Positions 12,920-24,074 of a stretch of 64,000 nucleotides of DNA are shown one piece after another. A program made the translations under genes and the position numbers. The stretch's first letter is position 1. Every line of letters starts with the position of its first letter. The notes beneath the pieces are model-generated. The model did no database searches. It saw nothing but the letters and a program-made list of their open reading frames with translations, and was not told the origin of the DNA. The DNA comes from Vandiemenella viatica (Eukaryota; Arthropoda; Insecta; Orthoptera; Morabidae), in the NCBI GenBank assembly GCA_031002005.1, contig JARYHS010013631.1, positions 64,229,832 to 64,293,831 of the forward strand. Reading direction: 5' to 3'.

Positions 12920-13350
12920 AAATGCTAATTAAAATAAAATTATAGTTTTCTTTTCTCAAAAACACTAAAATACACGCTTTTGTAGCAATGTGAACTAAAA
13001 GGTTAAAAACAATCTATAAATATTTTTTTTCAACAGTGATAGAATATCCCAATTTGAGTATAACCTTTTTCTAATAAGTTTAAAATAAAGAAAGTCAATA
13101 TTAAAAAGTTATCTTTATTGTAAAAAAAAGCTTGGGGTGTTCGATATCAGTAATCTTAATTTTTTCATCGCTGGCAGTTCGTAAAATTTTAGCTATTATG
13201 AGTGAGTAGAGAGCACTCGAAGCTTTTTTTACATTAAAAAAATCAGCGCTTTTTTCTATTTTAAGCTTATTAAAAAAAGCTATATTGAAATTGGGAAATC
13301 CTATCACTATAGAATTTTGTTTTGTTTTGTTTACATTTTTTTAAAAAAAA
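12920..13350. mobile_element. AT-rich fold-back MITE, copy 1
   Basis: The left arm (about 12960-13090: gtgatagaatatcccaattt, then aagtttaaaataaag) is complementary to the right arm (about 13250-13330: attttaagcttatt, then attgggaaatcctatcac). A paralogous element lies at 16.56-17.0 kb with stronger arm identity. No ORF. Boundaries are approximate. Confidence 0.6.
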
Positions 13351-13369
13351 CTATTATTTTATTTTTATT

Positions 13370-13925
13370 CAAATTTTCAAACAATTTGAACATCTGTGGG
13401 GAAAATTTCAAACAATTGGGACATCTGAAATTTGGTTAAAATTCAATTGCGAAATTCCACCCCACTCAACTAATTTTCTATTGCTACTCTCACAGTAATG
13501 ATAACAGTAGGACGTTGCTATGAAATTAATTATCATGTTTCCGTTTCTTAATACGTCTGCAAGTCTGGAAGCAGGTTGAAAATCAAATGCAAGATTCCAT
13601 TAAATTAAACAAATTTTCTATTATTACTGTCGAAGTTACGAGAATACCAGGACGTAGGGCTATGAAATTATTGTGTTGTGATCACTTCTCAATACATGTG
13701 CATAATTTCAAATAATTCAGATATCTGGATCTGGGTTAAAATTCAATTTAAAAATTCCATAATATTCAACAATTTTTCAATTGTTACTGTTAAAGTAATG
13801 GAAATATCAAGACACAGCTATGAAATTAATGTATTGTCATCAGTTCGTAAAAGATGTGCAAAATTTCAAACAATTCGGATATCTGGAAGTGGGTGAAAAT
13901 TTAATTCATACATACATACAGGTCA
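13370..13925. repeat. Satellite-like repeat, ~3 units of ~175 bp
   Basis: A unit with aatttcaaacaattcggatatctgg, a gggttaaaattcaatt block, tttctattgttactgt and gctatgaaattaat recurs about every 175 bp, with divergence. The array ends with catacatacaggtcaaactaatataaagc. A single further unit with the same end lies at 17.58-17.76 kb, so the array is part of a dispersed family. Confidence 0.65.
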
Positions 13926-14514
13926 AACTAATATAAAGCATGTAAAATAAATAAACAAATCCCGTAATCAGGTGGGGTGGTATCAGGAAACAGTTCAAAT
14001 CCGCTCCCGTTTTACTTTCCAAAGTGTAGGACGACGTCATTTTCGCGCGTGCGGTAAAACTGGTAGCTAGCTGCCTGACCCAACACTCCACTAAGTGGAG
14101 ATCTACACGTATTTCTTGGTTCCACAACCTGTTGACAATGGCACGCTGTTTTTGCTTAGCTTTCTGGTTCAGTATACTCAAACGAGCAGGTAATAGAATT
14201 GCAATTGTAATGCGACTGTTCCTATAAGTTGTAGTCACATTGTGTTTACTGTGTCGAAGTGAACCTTTCCGGAAAGGGAGTGAGGGCTGAGACTGGGCTG
14301 TAGGAGTTGTAGGAGGTCATCAGAAACCAACTCATTAACACCTTAATAGACTATTATAAATAGCAACAGTAGTGAGACGGTAAAATTGAATTTCCATGAA
14401 TGTGAATGGTACACTAAAGAGGAGCTAGGATGAAATCAAGCAAATTATTTCTTGTCACTTGTGAATAAAGCAACAAAAAACCATAGTTGATTAAGCTATG
14501 GAAAAAATTAGCTG

Positions 14515-14552
<38 letters not shown>

Positions 14553-14673
14553 GGCAAAATATTAAAAAAAATATCTAGAATCCCAAATATGTTGCTATGG
14601 TGAGTTTTTAAAATCACGGTCAGATCAGCCAAGCCGAAATCTGTCGGAGCTCTGCTATACATTTTTTTATTAT
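13926..14673. other. Unassigned sequence with a T tract
   Basis: No gene supported. A 32-base T run lies at 14516-14547. Confidence 0.45.
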
Positions 14674-14903
14674 GGCTTAGCACCTCGTCGACGTCAAGGT
14701 CATTAGGGGCGGGAAAGGATGGGGGGGACAAGGAACTGGAAGGAATTCGGTCATGGTCTTTTGTAGGAAACATCCTGGCATTTGCCTCGAAAGATTTGGG
14801 GAAACTACGGAAAACCCAAATCTGGATGCCCGGACGGGGATTCTAACTCACGTCCTCCTTAATGCGAGGCCAGAGCGTTAACCACTTACCCACAACGCTC
14901 GAT
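14674..14903 (-). repeat. tRNA-derived SINE (family 1), minus copy
   Basis: Reverse-orientation copy of the repeat at 10.2 kb: tail cgtcgacg..ggtcatta, body ggaattcggtcatgg and atttggggaaac, and tRNA-like head with ggccagagcgttaaccac. Diverged but full length. Confidence 0.75.
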
Positions 14904-15279
14904 CTCCGCTATACGACGCTATACATGTTTGTTTATATTTTGTTGGTACTTCTCACGCCAGTGTACTGCAGATTTTTTGGGTGAATTCTGTTCTATAATA
15001 GAATCGCTCGTCCCTAACGATATACTAGATTTTCGCTGTTGTGTCGATCTCATCCACTGTTTTCTAGCCGAATCCAACGCCAAAATCAAAACAGCATGTT
15101 ATACCTGAATCGCGGTGCATAGTAACGATTTGCTCTTGTTATTATTTATATATTTTTCTCATGGCAGAAGCAGGAATGATGGTAATAGCAGAATAGCGTT
15201 AGCGAAAAACCCTTTTTGAAAAAGAGAAATCATTTAGTTTTAAATAATGATCTACGACCATGAAAGATCTTCTTAAAAC

Positions 15280-15672
15280 TCCGTGTGTGGAGCGCAGCAC
15301 TTAATGATAGCGAAGTATGGACCTAATGAATATAAGAAGGAAGGAAAATTGAAGCATTTGAAATCTGGTGTTATAGAAGGTTGCTGAAAATTAAGTGGTA
15401 CGAAATGAACAAGTTTTGAAAATGATGGATGAAGAAAGAAGCTTGTGGAAGACTCTCACAAAAAGAAGAGACAGGATGACGGGTCACATTTTTAAGACGT
15501 GCGGAAATGGTTTATTTGCTAGTGAAGGGAACGGTTGAAGGTAAGAGCTGTAAACGACGACAGAGATTAGATTATATGAAGCAAGAAACTGAGGACATAG
15601 TTTGTAAAGCGTATGTTGAGATGCAGAGGTTAGAACAAGACAGGAGAGATGGACAAAAGAATGATGCAGCAT
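15280..15672 (+). pseudogene. RTE-like LINE 3' end remnant
   Basis: Frames along the plus strand give IEAFEIWCYRRLLKIKW, then EERSLWKTL and RRDRMTGHI, and finally MKQ and EMQRLEQDRRDG-type segments. Together these are the C-terminal signature of RTE-clade LINE ORF2. Several frameshifts and stops are present. A second remnant of the same clade is at 1-412 on the minus strand. Clade naming is from family knowledge. Confidence 0.6.
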
Positions 15673-15939
15673 TTTTTTTGGTCATTTAACAATTTAAGCC
15701 ATGCGCGGCTTACATCACGTCTACGACTGTTTGCTTCTTTTTTCATCTTTGCCTCCTAAATTATTCTTTGCCTCTACTGTAATCGCCATTGATTAATCTT
15801 TGGCTGTTCACAGGAACTGACTGATAAAGTCGTGTCAGTATTATTTATTTACAATTTTTAAATACAAAATTTGAAACAACATTAACAAAGCATCTCATCA
15901 TCATAAAACTGCGCAGGCGTGACGAATGATGGTCATAAG
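15673..15939. other. Unassigned spacer
   Basis: No supported feature. Confidence 0.4.
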
Positions 15940-16064
15940 TACACCAGAATGCTTCCGTGGTTCGGATTCCACGTTAAGCTGTAGGTTCCCTATACCCTGC
16001 AGTATTGCCAGGTTAGGTTCCTTAGCCACGAAAATAGGGTCATTGCGTGGCAAATCGAAAACCC
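15940..16064 (+). repeat. SINE family 2 body, 5'-truncated copy
   Basis: Shares attccacgttaagctgtaggttccc, agtattgcc.ggttagg and gggtcattgcg.ggcaaatcgaaaac with the copy at 7.3-7.4 kb. The tRNA-like head is not seen. Confidence 0.55.
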
Positions 16065-16229
16065 AATGATCCATCAAGAATTATCAATTGCGGAGATAAT
16101 TTTCCTAGAAACGTACTTTTTCACTGAGGAAAGTTGTATTTAAAAATTCTTCCACTGTGTGTGGTGAACTGTTGAGCTCCCCACTAGATGATTTGTCCGA
16201 GTTGGTCACTCCCTGGTGGTGATACTCAC

Positions 16230-16352
16230 CCAGTAGGCGCCGTGTTGTGCGGGTCGCGTGGTAGCGTGGCGCGGGCGCTCTAGCGACTGGCTGCCCACGG
16301 CCCCCGCGGCCTGGCCGCGAGGCCCGCCACACGCTGTGCCTGCTAATCGCGC
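16230..16352 (-). CDS. Candidate GC-rich internal exon, 41 codons
   Basis: On the minus strand a GC-rich block ends at a strong donor, TACTGG/GTGAGT, with intron GT at 16229-16228. It is open for exactly 41 codons back to a possible acceptor (gcggcag/GCGCGA), with a branch-site-like tactaat 10 bases upstream. Read this way it is phase 0 on both sides and encodes ..AAGAVGSQSLERPRH..HGAYW. An alternative acceptor 13 bases further in would change the phase. The polypyrimidine tract is poor, so the 5' edge is uncertain. Its base composition contrasts with the AT-rich surroundings. It could be a downstream exon of the gene whose candidate exons lie at 28.5 and 23.5 kb. Function not recognised. Confidence 0.4.
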
Positions 16353-16559
16353 CTGCCGCCGCATTAGTAAGCCATTAGCCACCGTCGGCGTGCCTGCATC
16401 TAAACGACCCGCCTCACAATCTCACGAGCTGCACCGCCTATCGCCGCCGATTTCCAAGATTTAATTTTTTTTTCTCTACCTTCGAATTTAGCGCTACACA
16501 CGGGGTGTCTGTTTACCCGGCTGTTTGACTGTGTTTGTTAAAATGTTGTAGTTTAAAGA
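16353..16559. other. Unassigned spacer
   Basis: Intron-like; nothing further supported. Confidence 0.4.
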
Positions 16560-17000
16560 AACTAGAAATCACACTTTTGTAGTTAAAAATAATCTTTAAG
16601 GATAAAGAGTTTTTTCAACAGCAATAAGATGTCGCACAGTTCTGTATAACTTAATTTTTTGAATAAGCTTAAAATAAGAATAAAGTTACTGACCAAAAAA
16701 TTAACTTTAATGTAAAAAAATACCTGGGGTACTAGATATTAGTTATTTTTTTATCGGTAGTTGTTTTTAAAAGAAGAATGATTATGAAAAGTACATAGAG
16801 AGCAACCCACGGTTTTTTCTGTATTAAACTTAATTTTTGGCCCATTACTTTATTCTTATTTTAAGCTTATTCAAAAAATTAAGTCATACTGAATTCTGGG
16901 AGATCCTATCAATGTTGAAAACATCTTTGTATTTAAAGACTATTTTTAACTTTTTAGTTCACATTGATACAAAAGTTTTTTAAACTTAATTTTTTATAAT
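16560..17000. mobile_element. AT-rich fold-back MITE, copy 2
   Basis: Nearly perfect inverted arms: the left arm (about 16570-16690: gttttttcaacagcaataag, acttaattttttgaataagc, ttaaaataagaataaagt) matches the reverse complement of the right arm (about 16845-16985). It is related to copy 1 at 12.9-13.35 kb. No coding capacity. Edges are approximate; similarity may extend to about 17045. Confidence 0.7.
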
Positions 17001-17261
17001 TTTATTTCACTATTTCAAAAGCGTGTTTTCTTAGTGTTTGCTTTTCCTTCGTCAATCTTTTTTTTACTTTGTGTTGTAGTTTATCGTACGTTATTATTCC
17101 TATGAGTAATGAACAGTTAAATGGTCCCCCCTAGCATGGGCAGGATAGAAGGTTAAATGTAGAAGACTGCTCTCCTATAATAGTACTAACTAACTCAAAA
17201 CGATGTAACGAATACTCTCAGTTTAAGCGACAGCAGCCACTTTTTTTTCTTTTTACTTATT

Positions 17262-17480
17262 GATTTACATCTCGACGACGAGGTAATTAGAGGCGGTAAA
17301 TGGGGGGCAAGAAACTGGAAGTAATTCGGCCATGGCCTTTTGAAGGAAGCATCCCGGCATTTGACTGGAGTGATTTTTTGTAACCATGGAAAACTCAAAT
17401 CTTGATGCCTAGAAGGGGATTCGAACCAGCGTACTTCAGAATGCTACGCCAGAACGTTAAACATTCACCGTTCACGCTCT
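17262..17480 (-). repeat. tRNA-derived SINE (family 1), minus copy
   Basis: Tail ctcgacgacgaggtaatta, body taattcggccatggcc and accatggaaaac, and a tRNA-like region with ggggattcgaacc near 17415-17430. Same family as 10.2, 14.7 and 22.3 kb. Confidence 0.75.
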
Positions 17481-17580
17481 GTAGCCACTTTCGTAGCTGC
17501 TTCCATGAGAGTATGCTTAGTGCGTATGCACAAAAGGAAATGTGACAAAACCACTTTTTGGTTTTTGTTTACAAAATAAT

Positions 17581-17765
17581 AAGAATACCAGATCACAGCT
17601 GTGTAATTATTGAATTGTCATCGATTCTTAATGCGAGAAAAATTGTAAACAATTCAGACGTCTAGAAGTGGGAGAAAATTTAGTTGAAAAATTCCATTAT
17701 ATTCATCCATACATACAAACCCAAATACATACATGTCAAGCTAATATAAAGCATGTAAAAATACC
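17581..17765. repeat. Single unit of the ~175-bp satellite-like family
   Basis: Matches the array at 13.37-13.93 kb in order: accag.tcacagctg, attgtcatcgattcttaatgc, aaacaattcagacgtctagaagtggg, gaaaaattccattatattcat, then the same catacatgtcaagctaatataaagcatgtaaaa end. Confidence 0.65.
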
Positions 17766-20385
17766 GCCATTCATATAGGATGAAATACAGTGGGCTGGGT
17801 TTAAGCCTCGGTACGCATATCTGTATTCCTAATTACGTTTTTGTCGGTTTTCCGTAATTGTTTAGGCAAATGCTGGGATCATTCTCAGTTTCAGTTTGTT
17901 TACAGTTAATAGTTTTCAGTCACATCGAGAAAATACCTTGCACATTAAATATTTTAAGAAATTTCGTTGTATTTGTAATAATATATAAAATATATAGTGT
18001 TAAGACGGAAGAGGAGCATGTAGATTTTTTTTTTCTTGTGTAAATAACCTTATAAGAATGATAACTGTGCATAAGACATAAATATTGACAGAAGAATTAG
18101 AAATAGTTTGTGGTGGGAAACAGTACACCGTCAACATAAAGTAGCACTTGATGAAGGTATTAGGTAGTAGGAAATGTTTTATTTATTGGTAAAGAAATAG
18201 ATGCCTGGAATTAATTGTCCATGGGGTGGCATACAATTTACCTCAAGAAATAAATGAATTAATGTAATTTTCTCGGTTATCTAGCCGAGTGAATAAGGTA
18301 TTCATTTTCTGTATCCTGAATACTGCTATTCCACTATACATAATATTTGCTGTTAAACTCTAAGTGCGAACATATGTAATTGGAAAAATGAACCGCTGCA
18401 TTTGCTCCTATGGTGTACACTTTCAATTAGACAGTCTCCTAAAGTCGACGCATTTTGCTCATAACCCTAAAATACCATTAGGGTCAGAAAAGAACAAGAG
18501 AAGAAAGGGAGGTAAGCTGATAGAAGGAGGCCTGGCCTCAGTGGGAGCAATCCCAAACTCAGATTGGCTCCCGTGGGTGCCAATCCAGGTCCATGGTCCC
18601 ACAAGTCGTGAACCCCTGAGGGATACTGTAGACTCACTTAAACATTTAATACTAAGTTTCTTAATATAAAAATAAATTTAAAAGAAAAATAGATATATAG
18701 TGTAACAATATTCCTTTGCAATATGTGTCACTTTTACATAAAGTTATTAGCAAGTGATGAATTTCACAATCTGCCTATTACATAATATACATAATTACAA
18801 GCTCCTAAATATGGCTTCGTGTGTACTGGGGACTGATAACATGAGCCAATTATAGGGTTCTAGCGCCGCACCGCAGCGAACAAGAAACTAATTGTGAACG
18901 GCGTGAAGGTTCGTTCGGTTTACGACTGAAGCTCAAGTTTTAGTGAGGAACATAAATTCGACACCTCTTTCGATTTAAAGGACACGCAAGAATCTACGTA
19001 TCTAAATTACACAGAGAGAAATATTTTTCTCGTCAAAACTACGAAAGCATACACTTATTTATTTAATGCTGATCACATTTACATGTTCACGTTCAATGTA
19101 AACTGAAGCAAACTTAATTGACTGATAGTTAAAAGTACATCCCGATACGCACTTCCGGATGTGAAAGCGCACGTTATACAAAAACTGTTCATCATCGACA
19201 GAAGAGACCACCTCCGAACACATGGACCAGTCGAGATTGAGGTGTAAACCGTACAATGGTGCAGGTTTTACTGACGGTTATCTGTATCATCGTATTTCCT
19301 GGAAACCAGATAATCATTAAATTCATGGCCCACCAGTTTGTTTGTGTGTGTTAAAGCACCACTATACTGAAGTGTCACACTGATTGCGACATCAGAAAAT
19401 GTAATTAATTTTACTCATGATAAATTCATCCATTAATATTTAGTATGGGGGATATGAATTGATAATCAAGGCACCATTTAAATCTGATATTTATTAGATC
19501 AAGCATATGGATTGCATTAATTAATTTGACGTGATTCAGAGATGGGATTTGGATAGCATGAATTGTCAGTTGTACATTATTTTTTCTCAGGGTCGTTTGC
19601 TGGGCTAGTGGACGCCAGTGGTGAACGCACTCAATACACACGTTCGTTAGTCTCACAATACCGTGAAGTTGGCTTCCGCGACGTCAGCTGTAGGCAGGTC
19701 CGTGGAGGCGCTTCTTGCTGCGGGACTGCGCGAAGTCAGTCAGCTCAGCTCGCTCTACGGGCTGGAAAGCTCTTCCAGCAGGTCACAGACGGCAGCGCGA
19801 ACTCAGTCACACTCGCGAATAATATTCCCAATGTCTGTGCACACCTCTGTGATCTCCTACTGAGTCTCTCCACCCGTCCGCCTAGCGATCCATGGGATTA
19901 GAGGGGGAAAGGGGTAACCGCATTCCCTGGATGTCGCCTACCTGTCTGGCAGCCGGCTACAGGCCTTCAAATCCGTTCACACAGTTCGCAACCTTACGTG
20001 GCGCGACTTACTGTAACTGCATACGGCTGTAATGAGTGTCATGTGTCATTACAATACTGAAGAAACAATGGATAATGGGTCCATGTTCAGACATTGTCCA
20101 TGACGTCCATGTTGTCCTGATTCAGTATTCTAGGTGGTTTTCTGTAATCATCTGGGTGTATACTAGAACGGTTGCTAGTTTCTGCCTAATAAATTACTCA
20201 TTTCAGAAACAAGTTTGCAATTATCATATAGAACGTAAATTATGCTTTATACAGAAAAAAAGTTCCCCCTGAACTATCCCTCATGCGACAAGCCCGCTTG
20301 TATTTGTGACAATACCAGGGTTTCTCTATTCAAAGTAGAAACACAGAAAATGATTGTAGAATGGGGAGCTATGTACGAAATATAG
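17766..20385. other. Unassigned sequence with a CpG-richer patch at 19.6-19.9 kb
   Basis: No exon or element is supported. The 19590-19900 patch is markedly GC- and CpG-richer than its surroundings and open for about 110 codons on the plus strand. It lacks convincing splice sites or motifs; it could be part of a diverged LTR or leader. Confidence 0.4.
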
Positions 20386-20387
20386 TA

Positions 20388-20930
20388 GAGGGAGGGTTAA
20401 AAAAGACTTTACAACATTGGAATGATATAGAAATTTACTGAGATAACTTACAGAACCGGTAGATCTGTCATTTTGTAGCAAACAACCTCAAGTTTCACAT
20501 ATAAGAAGTAAGTGTCTTTTTGGTTCGATGTGACTAGCATTTGTCATGCGGCAAACATCCCACTGGTAATCAACTTCTTCCCACACTCGTTGCAGCAAAT
20601 GGGGCGTAACTTGTGCAACTGTAGCGTAGATTCGATTTTTCAGGTCAGCCAAATTGTTTGGTAGGGGAGGAACATACGTACGATCTGTAATGAAGCCCCA
20701 AAGAAAGAAATCCAGTGAAGTCTGGGCAGCGAGCACGTTCCGCGACGGTGAAAGTAGCCATTTTAACTGTGCACTACGCTAGCGATCCTGGCGGTGGAAT
20801 GGTGTACTGATGGACTACGTGCATCAAACTTGAAGTTTTTTGCTACAAAATGGCAAACTACCGATTCTGTAAGTTGTCTCAACAAATGTCTGTATCATCC
20901 CAAAGTTGTGAAGTCCTTTTTGACTTACCC
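20388..20930. mobile_element. Mariner/IS630-like deletion derivative with ~105-bp TIRs
   Basis: The arms at 20388-20500 and 20820-20930 are inverted copies: (gggtt)aaaaaagactttacaac, gataacttacagaa.cggtag, ttttgtagcaaa.aac.tcaagttt. TA flanks both sides (20386-20387 and 20931-20932). At 543 bp, it keeps only the C-terminal end of a transposase on the minus strand. It is an internally deleted, non-autonomous copy. Confidence 0.7.
20488..20736 (-). pseudogene. Transposase C-terminal fragment (DDE superfamily)
   Basis: The frame gives LDFFLWGFITDRTYVPPLP, then LKNRIYATVAQVTPHLLQRV and DYQWDVCRMTNASHIE. This is the characteristic C-terminal end of an arthropod mariner/IS630-type transposase family (remembered pattern: DFFLWG..K..VY, then L..R, LQRVW.E...R.DVC...NGAHIE). 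The upstream catalytic domain is missing, and the fragment lies between the long TIRs described separately. Confidence 0.65.
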
Positions 20931-22225
20931 TATATTGAGAGGAGGGCAAATTATTGACAAAAAACGGAAGGAAGCAATGTAAAAGGTAGGATACTACCGA
21001 AATTATTGCACCATCAGAGCGAAACAATTAATAGGTGCCATTTTGCAAATGGAGGTCACTCGTTATTTTGCAGTTGGAGTCCGAATGTGGGTGCTCGGTA
21101 AAATTTGAGGATAAGTGGACCCGAGTTGAACCGGTCACTCAGCGACGGGCCATTGTGTGACTTTCCCGTTAATTTGTTCTTCGAGATAAGTGGAGCTGGG
21201 AAGTGACTGTGGTCATTCGTCCAGTGTAAGCAAGGCCGTTCGCTGAATTAGAGTGCCATGTAGGAAGTACTGGTCACTTGTCAATTTTGTTATCTAGCAA
21301 GAGTTTTGACCTCTTGGCGGATGAGCGTGTGTGTTGCTTGTTGAATTTTATGTATTCATTGCGTCGGAGGTACCACTTGTTAATTTGTGATTAGGGAGCC
21401 AAGTTTTAAGTTGAATTCAGTGGTGCCTTAAATTGTGAATAAGTGTTATGCATTTTGTAAATTATTGCTTCCTTTCGCTCAATTTATACTGCAGCACTTT
21501 ATGCATTGTTGCTTCAAAAGTGAAACTTCTTTTTTTTATTCTTCTTTTTTTTGTAAAAAGCTGCAAATTACCGAAAGGGTTGCGTATTTGTAGTTATTGG
21601 CAATTAGGCTCAGCTATTGAAAAGCATTTATAATTGCTGAAACGTAACACAGAACCAGTTTTGAGAATTCTAGATGTTAATACGTGGAGTACGATTTTAG
21701 AATCTTCTTCGAAATTTTTAATTATATAGATACGTGATAGTCGACTGTTATTTTTCACAAGAGAAATCTTGTGAAATATATAAGTAGAGAATAATTAACT
21801 CTAACAGACTGGCTATTGGTAATTTGCTCCCTTCTTAAACATTTTGACTAAGGCGCGCAAAAATTTCTTGTATTACTTACACTATACCAGGTAAGACTTA
21901 AAACGGAAGTTTATCATAGCAGTTATTGCAGAAGAAGATAAATAATGTTTTAACATAATATGTCTGGCCCTGCCAGAATTTTAATAGGATGATGAGAAAG
22001 ACAGTAACATGGTAAGTTTTCCCAGTTATATGGTAAAAGCGTCCCCTGCGGAACAACGTAAACAATGCTAGAAAAACGCTGAAAAGACAAACAGAAAGAA
22101 GATTAACAGAAAATTCGACTTATATATAAAAATTTCTGTGATAAAGTGAAGGCAGTGGTGGTAGGAAAAACAATTTCGGCTAGTAATAAAATTAAACGGA
22201 ATTCCGAGAAACAGAGATATGTCTT
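20931..22225. other. Unassigned sequence
   Basis: No gene supported. Around 21.04-21.4 kb a G/T-rich stretch (gtgggtgctcggtaaaatttgagg) loosely recalls leaders of LTR retrotransposons, but no LTR pair or ORF was found. Confidence 0.35.
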
Positions 22226-22411
22226 TACACTTCGTCGACGTCATTAGAAGCGGTAAAGGACTTAAGGCATGGACTGGGAAGGAATTCGGCCATGGTCTCT
22301 TGAAGGAACTATCCCGGCTCGCCTTCACTGATTTGGGGAAACCATGGAAAACCTAAATCTACATGGCAGGACGGATATTCGAACTAGCATCCTCCTGAAT
22401 GCTCACTCACG
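22226..22411 (-). repeat. tRNA-derived SINE (family 1), minus copy
   Basis: Tail cacttcgtcgacgtcatta, body ggaattcggccatggtc and tttggggaaaccatggaaaac. The tRNA-like head is diverged or truncated near 22400. Confidence 0.7.
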
Positions 22412-23465
22412 AAATTTGGTAAAATAAAGGTAAAGTTTAAATGTTCATAATGGAAAACCTGTCATAACGATCAGGAAAAAGAGCTAAGAGATATAAGGCA
22501 TACATTGACAAACAGTGTGACAGGGTTGCCTACAACAACTGTGAGCTGTAAGGAGAAGAATACTGCATACACTTTACTGTGTTGATAAATGTCCGGTGCT
22601 GTCTACCAGTTGGAATAATTGTCTTCAACCCACTTTTTAGATGACGCTTGCATTTGTTGATGAATTGCGGCAAGCTGCTAGTTACGAGAGTTATTTTCTA
22701 AATGAGGTATTTTTTAATAACAAAAAAAAGAGTAAATGCCATTAAAAATATTTATTTCCATGTTCTACATTCTTTCGTCTTCTTTCCTACATAGTTTCCA
22801 TTTCTATTCATTCATTTGTCACATCTGTCAACAACGTTTTGAATTTTTCCTGTGAAGAAGCCAAAACCACGACAGCAGTTGTCACTTCATCGTCTTCATT
22901 GAACCGTTGACCATTAAGTACCGAAACAGTAGAAAATCACCGAGTGAATCGTTGGTCCTCTCGCATTTTTTTTTTTTTTTTGTCCACATCACGAACCAAA
23001 TCGTTAAAAGATGTTAAGCAGTTAAAAAAAAAAAAAAAAAAAAAAAAAAACGAACAAAATCTTCGTAAATCAGAAAATTTTGGTTTGGGTGTGGCTCATC
23101 ATTCACATTACCCTGAACATTTTGACCCACTTTCGTACTTTACAATCATTCATAGCATTATCACAGTACACTTCACAAACCTGACGGTGAATTGCCACAG
23201 CCGCTAAGTTTCTTGTACTCAAGAATCAAATTACAGATCGTATCTCGGCGAACGAATTAATTTCCTTAAACATTTTAAACTTCTACAGCTAAGCACACAG
23301 ACAGACGAAACGGCTGTAAATAGCGTCTAAACGCGCGCAAAGCATGCTGGGAGATGCGAGTGGGTAAAGCGGCGATGGCGCGTCATTCTCACTATTCTTT
23401 AAAAAGACCTAATTTAAAAAAGAACTCTCCCATATCTCGAGAGCAGTACTTGTTGTGGTGGTTAC
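22412..23465. other. Unassigned, probably intronic
   Basis: AT-rich with T and A homopolymers near 22965-22981 and 23024-23050. No feature supported. Confidence 0.45.
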
Positions 23466-23567
23466 CTGCGAGACGCCGGCCGCCCCCTGGGTCACGTAGG
23501 GCACCTGCAGCACCGCCACCTGGGCGCGCAGGGCCTCCGGAGCTGCCGCCGCCGCCGCAGCACGCTC
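23466..23567 (-). CDS. Candidate GC-rich internal exon, 34 codons
   Basis: On the minus strand, a TG-rich stretch ends in ttgcag at 23568 (acceptor), followed by 102 GC-rich bases and CTCGCAG/GTAACC (donor, intron GT at 23465-23464). The exon is exactly 34 codons in phase 0: an alanine run, then PEALRAQVAVLQVPYVTQG and AAGVSQ. The exon at 28.5 kb ends in phase 0 and that at 16.3 kb can start in phase 0, so all three may belong to one transcript. The protein is not recognised. Composition and splice signals argue against a transposon origin. Confidence 0.55.
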
Positions 23568-23836
23568 CTGCAACACACACACAAACACACCTCAGTGTCT
23601 GCCTTCATTTAATATCGATAGTTTCTGTTAGTTCGTAAATTTTATACGCAGTTCACTCAGACCTGGCGGTTCAAGGTCATGTCCTCCTGGTCCTGCTCCT
23701 CACCTCACAACTCCTTTCCTTCTTACCTCACCAAGCTAAGCGCAGTGTTGAGGTGGGCGCATGTAGGAGTAGGGGCAGCAGAGTGGGATGGAGCAGACTG
23801 ACCTTGAGTCGCCTCTGTTGACTGAACAGGCTGTAT

Positions 23837-24074
23837 TTGAGGGAACCATCCATAAATTACGTCACACCACGTCACACTTGTACACATGAAGCCCAATTTT
23901 AGAATTTTACTAAAACTACAATTCTAACGTAACGTAAAGAATATTATTAACACTCTTCCCTTTTCCCTTCCCCACCACTACCACCTCCTTTCAGACTCAC
24001 TCTACTCTGCTTCCCTCCCAAATCCCCACCATTTCCTCTCCCCCACCATCATCTTTCCTGCCCCTTCCCTCAAA
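23837..24074. mobile_element. Short TIR element, copy 2
   Basis: Ends are tttgaggga and tccctcaaa in inverted orientation. The left end continues accatccataaattacgtca, similar to the element at 2.39-2.65 kb. The interior is pyrimidine-rich and non-coding. Confidence 0.4.

Noticed and set aside
19563..19901. 112-codon plus-strand ORF in the CpG-richer patch
   Set aside because: No convincing splice sites or protein motif; kept only as a composition note.
21040..21430. LTR-retrotransposon leader
   Set aside because: Only a loose resemblance (tgggtgctcggtaaaatttgagg); no paired LTR, primer site or ORF found.
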